The notes under the pieces: model-generated | The model's database searches: none | Told to the model about the DNA's origin: nothing | Seen by the model: only the letters and a program-made list of their open reading frames with translations | Part shown: in pieces, positions 46,650 to 57,200 of the stretch | Numbering within the stretch: the first letter of the stretch is position 1 | Layout: each line of letters begins with the position of its first letter | DNA from: Anopheles merus | Taxonomy: Eukaryota > Arthropoda > Insecta > Diptera > Culicidae | Reading direction: 5' to 3' | NCBI RefSeq assembly: GCF_017562075.2 | Contig: NC_054081.1 | Location: 4,708,565-4,772,564 of the forward strand | Length of the DNA: 64,000 nucleotides | Program-made: the position numbers and the translations under genes

Positions 46650-48255
46650 CAAAAAAAAAACCCATCACACGTGTGGAGTTGATTTCGGTGGAAAGAAAAT
46701 GAAGCTGGTGCAGCGTGCGCACTGGTTTATGTTCGAAAAACGGATTGAAAAACGGTCAATTTTAAATTAAGTTCTCCTATTCACGTGCGACATCTTGCTC
46801 GGGTAATTTCATTGAAGAATATGATTTGTATAGAGAATTGTACATTAATGTTTCATCAATTCGATCACTTGACTGCTCACCCGTGTATCATAGGATGCGT
46901 TGATTACTGTTTAAAATCACTATCAAATATTATTGTACTATTTTAAATGAATGTACTCTAGAAGAAAGGATTTAAAAAAAAAACTAGATCAAGTATCGAG
47001 TTAAATTCACCAACGGACAGAGATTTACCTATCGTCTAAAACAAATTCTCAGTAACAGCCTAATTTGAAAATTGATTACTTCTTCGCGATTGGGTCGGAA
47101 CTATAGAGAAGGAGAAAATTATTGATTATTGATACACTTTACTGTAAAGAGTACGCAGAAAACAATGGTCTGGAAACCGAATTAAAATGAGGAGCTTATC
47201 CCCTTACCCCTTAAGACACCCTAAAACCAAAACCAAACCCGTACTGATCCTGACACCAATACATCACCTTTTCTGATTCAAGAAGTGAACATAACCTAAT
47301 TTCCGGTCCAGGAACCGATACTAAACTCATACCGGTCGTGGAGCCAATACTGGCCATACAGGCCCTAGAACCTATCACTAGCTCTTACCGATCCTGGAAC
47401 CTATCATAAACCCATACCAGTCTTGGAACCGAGTCATGAACCCAAACCGGTTCTGGAACCTACCATGAACCCCTAGCTGCCATGGAACCTATCATGAATC
47501 CATACCAGTACTGGAACTGATACTGGACCCATACCGGTTCTGGAACTGATCATGAACCTCTGCTGGTCCTGGAACCTATCATAAATAAATACCGGTTCTG
47601 CGACCGATAATGAACTCATTTCGGCCCAGAGATAGCTCGCAATTCGATTTATTTTCTAGAACAGTGCCTGTATTTATTCCGGATTCGAATTCGGAACGAT
47701 ACTTGAATAGTTGGTCGGGAGTTTCTAACTGATACAGTTCCAGTCGTAAAGCCATACCCGGTATTGCATGTGCAGCGTAGAAATTTAGCTTAGGAAAAAT
47801 AGTAGAATTCGTATAGTGATTTGTTCAGCCATATAATGAAACGCCGTTCACCCGGGCTCATCGGCACTCGACCTCGCCCGGTTACTCGAATAATACGGAT
47901 AATGAGTCCAAATATATATTTTATCACAAATTCCTCTTTTATTTTAATTTTTATTAGGTTTTGGTAAAATCTAGGCAGCATCTATTACCTTCATGTTTTT
48001 CCAATAGGAATATTGGAATGACCAATGAGAATATGACGATGTGCTCTGATAACCGCTTTTTTCAAATATGCTCCTCAGCACGCAATGTCACCTTTGTATT
48101 AAACAGTCATTTTTCACGGATAAACGGACAGCCGGATAAAAGGTATCCGAACTGCGCTCCACTGTATTAACATTTTTCCCTATTTGTGAAAAAATCTTCC
48201 CATAGCAATGGAAAACAGGGAAATCTAGTTGCCTTTGGTACTTGTCAGTTTGACA
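46650..48255. other. Intergenic DNA with a minisatellite
   Basis: AT-rich DNA with no gene seen. The notable content is a CTGGAACC-type tandem repeat at about 47280-47625. The stretch GATAAACGGACAGCCGGATA near 48118 may belong to a short mobile element, but its ends are not clear. Confidence 0.5.
47280..47625. repeat. Imperfect minisatellite, unit of about 30 bp
   Basis: About ten tandem units of the form CTGGAACCTATCATGAACCC then ATACCGGTT recur with drift (for example near 47390, 47450, 47480, 47545 and 47570). No frame stays open across it. It is separate in sequence from the GGAGTCGTCC repeats. Confidence 0.7.
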
Positions 48256-48261
48256 GTTTGC

Positions 48262-48270
48262 TATAAAAAG
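48262..48270 (+). promoter_or_regulatory. Candidate TATA box of the DNAJC1-like gene
   Basis: TATAAAAAG in the context GCTATAAAAAGCGC, about 270 bases upstream of the DNAJC1-like start codon. A start site about 30 bases downstream would give a leader of roughly 240 bases. No transcript evidence is available here. Confidence 0.35.
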
Positions 48271-48530
48271 CGCATTGTTACCCGAAGCTACTGCCCGGCC
48301 GATGCCAGCCGTCAACAAACGCCACTGTGTGCGTGTGTGTGCGTGTGTCGCATTCGTAAGCAAAGGTGACGTATAAACAATTGCAGGCGGGGGTTAAAGG
48401 TTCGCCCCCGTGAAGAGTCCACATACGCGACGCGGGTTTGGGTTGGCCAGGGCCGCCCCCAGAAAGCGAAAGTTCGGTTGCACATCGCTTCCGTTGTTGT
48501 TTTTTTGCGGCCCCAAAAACCTAAACAAAA

Positions 48531-50290
48531 ATGGGACCGGGGCAGCTGCTGCTGCTTGCGGTCGCCCTGCTCGTCGCCGTCCCGGCAACCGTGGCCCACG
48601 GCTGGGGCTCGGAGGACATGGAGCTGTTCGATCTGGTCGAGGAGGTGAACGAAAACTTCTACACGCTGCTAAACATCAACCAGACGGCGACGCTGGCCGA
48701 GATCAAGCGCGCGTTCCGCACGCTGTCGGTCGTGCTGCACCCGGACAAGAGCGATGCGGAGGACGCGAACATACGCTTCCGCAACCTCGTGTCCGTGTAC
48801 GAGGTGCTGAAGGATCCGGGCCGGCGGGAGAAGTACGACAAGGTGCTGAAGGAGGGCATGCCGAACTGGAAGTCGGCGCTGTACTACTACCGGCACGTCC
48901 GGAAGATGGGCATGGCCGAGAGTGCCGCCATCCTGTTCGTGGTGATCACGGTGATGCAGTACTTTGTCGCGTGGGCGGCCTACTTCGAGAAGAAGTACAC
49001 GGCGGTAAGCGCCCTTTAAAAGGAGGAAAGCGTTTTCCGGGGGTTTTGTTTTCGGTATTAAGTACTGCTTTGCCTTTGCAGGAACAAATCGTGGGCAGCA
49101 AGCTGAAGAAGCTGAACAAGAAAAAGCAAACGAACGTGCAGCTGGAGGAGCTGATCAACGAAATTCCCCTGCCGAGCATGAAAAACACGCTGCCCTGCCA
49201 GATACCGGTGTGGCTGTGGTGCACGGTGACGGGGACGCCCGGCGCCATACGGCACCTGTTCGCGCTCTACTCGGAGCAGAAGAAGCAGCGGGAAGAGGAG
49301 CTGCAACGGTGAGTGAGCGGGCCACTCGGGTCAATTTGAGCGAAACGTAATTTGCTCCAAATTTGTTGTAATTCCAGCGAGAAGGACGAGATCGAGCTGC
49401 AGGCCTCGCTCGAGGAGCAGCGGGCAAAGGACAAGGAGAACCGCATCCTGCGCAAACGCTCCAAGAAGATGGTGGTGCCGGAGAAGACGGACGAAGAGCT
49501 GGCCGCGTACAGCCAGCGCATCAACAAGCCGGGCCAGCCGGTGGAAGGGGCAGGCGCCAGCACCACCGCGCCCCTGCCCCAGTCGGGCGGGCTGTGGACG
49601 GAGGACGATCTGGTCGAGCTGGTGCGGCTGGTCAAGAAGTACCCGGGCGGTACGAGCAACCGGTGGGAGCTGATAGCCGAGCTGATGCAGCGCAGCGTCG
49701 AGGAGATCACGTACATGGCGGCCAAGATGAAGGAGTGCGGCTACCGGTTGCCCCACCAGTCCGATGGGGCACGGGGGGACGAGAGCGGAGGCTCGGCGGG
49801 CGCACCGGTCGCCAAGGTGAAGACGAAAACGCGCGATACCGCCACCGGCGGCGGCGGCGAACTGGCAGCGAGCGGCAGCACCTGGACGCAGCAGCAGCAG
49901 CAGGCGCTCGAGGTCGCCATCCAGAAGTACCCGAAGTCGGCCAACTACGACCGCTGGCAGAAGATCGCGAACAGCGTGCCGGGCAAGTCGAAGGAGGAGT
50001 GCGTCGCCCGCTACAAGTATCTGGTCGAGCTGGTGAAGAAGCAGAAGAGTGCGGCGGCCGCGGATGAGCCGGCGGCGGATGAAGCTGCACCGCCCAAGCA
50101 GGACCCGCCCAAGCAGCAGGACGATGGTGGCGGCGATGATAATGACGATGACGGAGCGGCTCCACCGCCCCCAGCACCGACCGGTGGCAAGAGCCAGGCA
50201 AAGAGCAAGCGGCGGGAGCGCAAGAAAGCGAAAGCGTACTACAGCTACTCGGACGATTCGGACATGTCGGACGAGCCGGAGGAGATATGA
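48531..50290 (+). CDS. Dnajc1: DNAJC1-type ER membrane J-protein with two SANT domains
   Basis: J-domain cochaperone of the ER membrane that would stimulate BiP, with SANT domains on the opposite face of the membrane, as in mammalian DNAJC1 (ERdj1/MTJ1). Exons 48531-49004, 49082-49308 and 49378-50290 (stop TGA) sum to 538 codons, with canonical GTAAGC/TTGCAG and GTGAGT/TTCCAG junctions. A signal peptide occupies residues 1-23 (LLLLAVALLVAVPATVAHG). The J domain lies near 40-106 with HPD at 70-72. A membrane segment is near 131-150. A charged Lys/Glu linker follows, then SANT 1 near 305-352 (LWTEDDLVELVRLVKKYPGG) and SANT 2 near 401-455 (STWTQQQQQALEVAIQKYP). The tail is Pro/Asp-rich and ends in an acidic DDSDMSDEPEEI. 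Both SANT domains and the HPD motif are intact. Confidence 0.93.
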
Positions 50291-50524
50291 ACGTGCTGCC
50301 GCGTGCGTGTGCGATACTTGGGACGACGTGCGGCGGGAAAAACAAAAGCAGGCACAAAGAGCACGCACCCCTGGAGAACTGACGACGTTTCGTTTTTTTT
50401 CTGTTCTTCCTTCCATTTTTTTTAATTGCTCCCCTCGTTGCCCTCGCTGTGTGAATATCTGTTCTAGATTGTTATTGTTTGGGGAGGGGGAGGAGGAGAG
50501 ACGGAGGGTAAAGACGGCCGTTAG

Positions 50525-50530
50525 AATAAA
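50525..50530 (+). promoter_or_regulatory. Polyadenylation signal of the DNAJC1-like gene
   Basis: AATAAA about 235 bases after the stop codon on the coding strand, followed by GT-rich sequence as expected downstream of a cleavage site. Confidence 0.5.
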
Positions 50531-50539
50531 AGAAAGCAT

Positions 50540-51060
50540 CGCTCAAGCGTGTGCTTGAACGTGTGTGTTTGTGTGTGAGAGAGAACATTAACGAACAAAA
50601 AAAACGCCGTGCGTTCGTGTTTTTCTTCCGAAAACATCATTTTAATTCAATGATGTAACATACGAGGGTGGAGTAGGGGTGCGTAGGGGTGGGTGGGGAA
50701 TGATGATACAGCACGCACCCCTGCGTTCGTTACGCCGTGGCGATTCGGGACGTATTAACAAGCAAGCCCTGGGGATTGCTTTAGAACGTGTGTGATTTAT
50801 TGATTCTATGCTGCGCTTTATGCTTTCTAATTTTCTTCCCCATCCCTCCCTGACCACCCCTCCCCTCTCCTCTTCTTTTTTTCAATTCTATCCCGCACCG
50901 CCGCTCATTAAACTGGCTTTAATTGTTGCGCACGTGCCTTCTAGAAACGCGTAGACGAAAGACTTCAACGAGAGGCGAAGCGATGAACCCCCATCCTACC
51001 CGTGTCACCCCTTTGGGGGTGGATCTGCGGGACGCATCAAACGGAGCCTAATGAACGTGT

Positions 51061-51104
<44 letters not shown>

Positions 51105-51790
51105 GCAACCTCTTCTTATCAAAAGCACCACACATGCGATAGAAAAGAAATGGAAAAGCCCGCAATATAACAACAACAACAACACATTCGGAGACAGAAG
51201 ATGCGTGCGGCCACTTCCGTCTCGCTTTCGGGCGCTTACCGGGCCTGCCAAAATTTCTGGCACTGCCAAAAAAAAAAACAAAAAAAAAGAAGGAAAAAAG
51301 CCTCGCCCTCCCGCTTGGTTCCTTCAAAATAAAGACGTTCGCAGTGTGAATGGGGTAGCTGGTACGCTTTCTTTTTTGTTGTATACTCGGGCGCGCGCTC
51401 GCTCGCTCGCGTTTGTGTGTGTATTGTGGCACCCCGTCGATTCGGGGTCTCGTCGCTCGCTCGCTCGCTGGGCTCGGAGTCGTGAGTCGGGCAGCGGAAG
51501 GTGGAGGCCAACGTTTCACTTGCTCCAGCTTTTCACCACGCCACATTTCACTGCAAACAAGTCGCGCACCCGGGCCGTGCTTTTTTGACAGTGCGACCAG
51601 CAGTACGGGCTGCGCCAACCACGCACACGCGACTAGACGACGAACCCCACCTTAGGGAGCTTAGGTGTCGCGGCGCTGGTGTCGGGTTTGTAGCACCGCG
51701 ACTGCCCTGGTCGGTGACCACCGTGTATCAACCCCTACAACCCTCCTCCCCCTCCACCCCCCCCCCTTTACTGGGGCCGGTCATCCCTTT
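50540..51790. other. Intergenic region, CA-repeat rich
   Basis: Holds a (CA)n run at 51064-51102 and GCTC/CGCT repeats near 51390-51470. No coding exon is seen. It probably includes the promoter of the downstream GRXCR gene. Confidence 0.45.
51064..51102. repeat. (CA)n microsatellite
   Basis: A near-pure CA run of about 39 bases. Confidence 0.9.
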
Positions 51791-51799
51791 GAACCCTCG

Positions 51800-51923
51800 T
51801 TAGTGGAAAGTTCGTTCAACAGTGTGGATCCCCTGTGGTGCGGTTGCTGCAGTTCCGATTTTGCCGATCGATTCCGGTCCACCAACATCACCACCACTCC
51901 GCAGGAAAATCTCCCGGATCCAG
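51800..51923 (+). other. Candidate 5' untranslated exon of the GRXCR gene
   Basis: A stretch ending in CCGGATCCAG followed by GTGGGT, an acceptable donor at 51924, placed upstream of the GRXCR coding exon. A second possible donor (ACAG followed by GTAAAA) is at 52242. Either could splice to the acceptor before 53911. Only position and splice words support this. Confidence 0.25.
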
Positions 51924-53726
51924 GTGGGTGACACTAGTGTGTGTGTATGTGTGTGTGTGTGTGTGTGTTGGGGAAGAGGCGAGAAAACGGAACCTTCCCC
52001 CAAAAACAAGGCCCCATTCAATCAGACCAAAGTCAGTGCAAACGAGCCCCCCTCACCCCCCTCACCCCTGCCCCGTATCGAACCTCGAGCGTGGGGTCGC
52101 AGCCCCAGCCCACAGCCAGTGCAGTGCAGTGCGCGAGATCTAGAAAGTGCAACCCCCTCCTCGACCTCCCCCCCCCCCCCCGGGCTGAACTGGTGCATAT
52201 CTGGTGCATAAAACAACAACAAAAACTAAAAAACAAAACAGGTAAAACCGGCCCTTACAAAACGAGAACACATATGGGGAGGTGAAAAAGGGTGAGGGAA
52301 GATGGGGAAGGGGGGGGGGGGAGGCGTGTTGGTGGCCGGTTCCTGGGGAGCCTCGCCAGGCATTCGTGCGTCCTTTGCGGGATTTGAAAGAAGTTTGAAA
52401 GTTTGTGCACCACCAATCCACCCCCCCCCCCTCCCACCCCATTTCCCAAAAAAGGGGTGGAAAAACTGGACACTGGATCCGGTTTTTTTTCCCCCTAGGG
52501 CGGTACGGGAGGAAGGGAGGAAAATCAATCAACGACCTCCAGTGGGTTCCATTCCTCTCCCCCCCCCCCCCACCATTCCCCCGTTTTTCGCCCAGCTGGA
52601 TTCCAAACTTTCGTGGCCATGTGTGTGCTTTTTTCCCCGTTCGTTGCAGAAACTTTAACTTTGTATGCAGCAACACAGCAGTTCAATGTTTCCGCAGCGA
52701 TTTCCTCCGTTCCTCCCTTCGCCTTCGGGGGTTCGTGGCCTGTTCCGGGAAAATCACACGCTGGTCCGCTGGCTGGGTCCCGTGGGGCCGCACCGAAGTC
52801 CGCAGTTTCGGAGTTCACCGTACCCCGTAAACCCCCTCCTCTCCTCTCCACATCCCTTAACACCCCCCCCTTTTTTGTCCCACCCAGCGATAGTTTAGGT
52901 GGAAGGAAAGCGGAAGGAAGGAAGGGAGTTTTTAATTTCTATTTCTATTTCTGCTGCTATTTCTTGTGCTGCACCATCTGGAATCGATCCGCTCGGCTAG
53001 CATGTATCTGTGTGCGTGTGTATGTGTGTGTGTGTGTGGTTTATTTTTTTCGCAGCGAAGCGGAAGGCATTTTGCCATATTCTGCTGCTTCCCATTGATT
53101 ATTGCTGTTGTTATTATTGTTATTATTATCGCACGCGTTAGTTTGGAGGGCACACAGGGAAGTTTCTGTTTTCCTACCCATCGTCTCCCCCTTTTCCCCC
53201 GTTTCGCAGTGGGGTTAGTTTTGTGGCTCAAAAATCGTTTCATTTCGAGCTGTTGCGCCTGCCGCGTACGCCCGGGCGTAACATACTTTCTCTTCTTACG
53301 CTCTGCCACCGCAGCGCAAACCACACGCGTACATGCCCGCGCACGTATCACTCCCCCTCCTATCTCCCCCCCCCCCCTCCTCCATTGCTAGATAAATTCT
53401 TGATCCGGATGCTCCACATAGCACGGTGGTGGTTAGTGGCGCACAAGATGCGCCGCTGTGAAGGAAGCGTGTGGGGGAGGGCAGGGAGGGGGGGAGGAGT
53501 GTGAGGAAGCTTCCCGAATCTCCCGTTTCTGGTTACTTCTGCTGCTTACCAAAGCCTCCCATAAAACGGAGCCTGACGAGAGAACAGGTGAAGAAGAAAG
53601 ACCTCACATATGTCTTTTAGAAGGGGGGGGGGGGGGTGAGGGTGGTGGGGGGGAAGGATGGAGAGAGAGGTTCATGTGTGTGAGTGTGAAAGAGAAAGAG
53701 AGATTCAAAACCATTTCTTTCTCTCT

Positions 53727-53772
<46 letters not shown>

Positions 53773-53910
53773 CTTTTTCTCTTTCTCTCGGTCACACACA
53801 CGCGCTTTCGCCTTGATTTACCGCGCAATCGACTTATTTTTTCATTTTCTCTCTCTTTCTCTCTCCCTCTCTCTCTCTCTCTCTGTTTCTGCTTAAATTG
53901 TTTTTCACAG

Positions 53911-54215
53911 GTGGTTAAACTCGCGGCGCTACTTCATCCCCCTCCCCCTCCTAACCCGCTCTGCGAGAAGGGGTGCAGAAACCCCCCCCCCCCCCCACCC
54001 GCTCCACCACCCACCCCCTCCTTCCTCCCGAGTTCGAAAGAAAGTACGAAAGAAAGAAAGAAAGAAAGCACACACTCACACACGGGAGAAGGGTGAAAAG
54101 AAGGCTACAATCAGCTTCACACAAAGACGTGCCCGCGCGCGCGTGTGTGTGAGTGAGCGAGACGCGAAGAAGCAGAACGAACGGTGCAAGAAACCAACAG
54201 CAACAGAAACAACAG
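53911..54215 (+). other. 5' leader within the first coding exon of the GRXCR gene
   Basis: TTTTTCACAG at 53901-53910 is a strong acceptor after a long pyrimidine tract ((CT)n at 53732-53768 and further CT-rich DNA). From there to the ATG at 54216 the DNA is C-rich and then AAAG-rich. The frame of the protein is open back to about 54153 but contains no earlier ATG in that part. Confidence 0.4.
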
Positions 54216-57200
54216 ATGGAGTCGGCAGCCTCCGTCGCCGCCGAGCAAGAGCAGCCGCCCCGGGAGCCCCAGGAGCCGCCCCTGGTGCTGCTGCGGCTAG
54301 AAAAACCATGCCTCCCGCAAGCAACGGTATATGCCGAGCAGGTGCAGGACGAGGAGGAAGCGGTAGAGGTGGAGGAGAAGTGGCAGAATGGCGCTAGCGG
54401 GGTGAACGGCGCGAGCGAACAGTCCCCACCATCGCCACCGCCGGGCGAGGAGCGGTCCCACTGCTGCGAGCCAGCCCCGACGCCACCGGGCGAGGACGGG
54501 CGGGAGCAGGGCGGGCTTATAACGGCACTTGCCCCTGCAGCCGCTGCAGCGCTGGAGCGGGCCGGGCCTGCGCCCGACCAGCCGGCGGAGAACCACAACA
54601 CTCTCGGCACGAACGTCGTCGGTGCGTCAACGGCTCCGTGCAGCGGTGCGCAACAGATCGTGTACGTACGCGGTGCGCAAACGTGCGCTCCAGAGGCAAC
54701 GCCGCTCGGCCACTGCGACAACGTGGTGCGCATACAGATTGTCCCGGCAGACGAGCAGGAGGAGCAGCAGCAGCAGCAGCCGGCGCAGGACCATTCGCTA
54801 GTGAAGGACGAAGAAGAACAGTGTGTGCAGTGCGAGGGCGCGGAAGGGCAGGAGGACTGCAACAACAACCACAACAGCAGCAAGTGTCCGGCGCAGAGTG
54901 TAACGGTCGTGTCGGTCGTGCCGGACTCACAGCCACCACCCCGGCCGTCCTCCTCCTCCTCTTCCTCCTCTACCACCTCCTCCTCCTCCTCCTCCTCCTC
55001 CTCCGCCGTGCTGGTGACGGTCACGTTCGAGGATCGGACGCTGGTGCGCGTCGCATCGCCCGACCCGCCGGAACCACCGACCAGCACCGCCGCGATGGTG
55101 CAGAAGAAGCGGCACGAGCCGGCCGACCTGGACGGGGCCCCCTACGTCTACTACATGGCGGCCCGGTCGGCCGGCGGCTCGACCGGCGGCTCGAGCGGCG
55201 GCTCGAGCGGCCAGTGCTCGCCGAGCGACATGCTCGACAGTGGCACCTGCAGCGATATCGAGCTGACGCCGCCGCCGCTGCCGAAAAAGATGTCGCAACG
55301 GTTGCGCGCGTCGTCCGGCGCGATAAAGAAAAGCCTCGCGGACGGGGGCGACGTGGTGCGGCCGGCAGTGACACCGCCGCCGCCGGTATCGCTGGCACCG
55401 CCAACGCCACCGCTCGCAGCGGCACCACTACAGGTATCGGGCGTTGATAACGACGACGACAACGGTCCGGATAGCGTTATCAGCGTGGCGCACCAACACG
55501 AACAGCGGCTCCAGCACCAGCAGCAGGAGACGGCCCGCAACAGACAGAACGCGGAGCAGACGGTCGACGGTTACGACACGGGGCGGACGGCCCACCAGCA
55601 CGCAGCAAGTCTCATCTCGGCGACCGACAGTGACGGCTCGGAATCGTGCCTGAGCTGCGATTCGCTCAACTTCGAGCAGCTACAGTCGAGCCTGGTGGTG
55701 GTGGCGGCGGCAGAGGAGGAAGGACAGCAGCGGGTGCTAGCGAAGCGGACCGGTGGCGGTCCGGCCCTGCCCGACTCGCTGCTCGCCGCAATACGGGGCA
55801 GCCGGCCCAAGGTGTACTGCACCGACGACGACGCGGACGCAGACGACGAACCCGACGAGGACGAGGAGCGGAAGGTGGCCCGCCTGCCGCCGCCGCCGCC
55901 GCCGGCGACCCATCATGGTGGGCAGCGGTCCGGGGGCGCGCTCGATCTGAACAGCTTCGCGTCGGCGGCAGCGGCGGCGGCGGCCGTCGCCGCCAGCAGC
56001 ACCACCACCACCCGCACGCTACTGATGGACAAAATCAACAGCCTCGAGGCGGGCCGGGCGGTGCGCCACGATCAACCCGATCAACAGCCGTCCAGCAACC
56101 TGCCGTTGCTGCACCACCACCACCACCACCACCCAATCAATGAGCGGGCGCCGAGCAGCTGCTCGGCCAGCTCGCACACCGCCGAGAGCGTCCGCAGCAA
56201 TCAGTTCGAGAGCGACCGGTACTACAAGTTTCATCTGAACGAGCGGGCGGCGGGCGAGCAGCAGGGCGCGACCCGGCCCGGCTCGCCGGACACCCGGCCC
56301 GGACCGTCGGCCGGGGCGGCCGCCGCCGACGACGACGACGAGAGCTTTGCCGGGCTGCGCGACCTCAGCAACGGCACGTCGACGATCCGCAGCAACAAGG
56401 GCACGGTGCGGGGCGTCAAGAACCGGGTCCGCAATGGGATCGCCACCTTTCTCCAGATGCAGCAGACCGGCATGAAGGTAAGGGGATGGTCGATGCGGGT
56501 TCGTCGCTTGCTTCCGTGGAGGGATTTTTTCTCTCTCTTTTTTTATTATTTTACTGGTGGAACCCTGGCGTTTGTGTGCTATTTCGCACTTAATTAGATG
56601 ACTGCTCGTCCGCCTTTTTTGTGTGTGTGTGTGTATGTGAGTAATCGCAGCAAATTGGGAAGCACACGGCACCTCCACATCTTTCACACGTGATTAGCTC
56701 ACGAGCGCGAATTTTCACGGCGGTGGTGCGCCATCATCATTGGCAGAAACACAATTGCATCGGTGTGCCAGTCCCAGCCTCATTGCAGCAATTGCTTCAA
56801 GCTGCGATAACAGGTTTTGGGGGGGCGGGGGAGTGGGGTTCGTCGCTTGCACCTTTTCTCGCATTACGCAATTATGTACGCTAATTCCAGCACCAAAAAA
56901 AAAGGCCTCCCATTGTGCAGCACGCTACACGACGGTTTTTGTTTTGCAACAATTGAAAGTGATTTGCCCCTTTATGCGCGCGCGTGTGTGTGTGTGTGTG
57001 ATCTGCAGCATGCGTTATCTCGCAGCAGGTCAGGTTGGGAAATCGATCGCCCCAAACGCGCTTCACTTTTCCTTTCCGCGCACAAACAAACACCTGGTGG
57101 TCAAACGAAAAATGCCACCTTTCGCCAGCATTACCAATCTTTATGCGGCCCACATTTTCCAGACAAGCGCACCGCTGAGCACGGCAAGTCACCCGGCAAG

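Noticed and set aside
49331..50539. 402-codon minus-strand frame opposite the DNAJC1-like exon 3
   Set aside because: Antisense shadow of a well-supported coding exon with GC-rich third positions.
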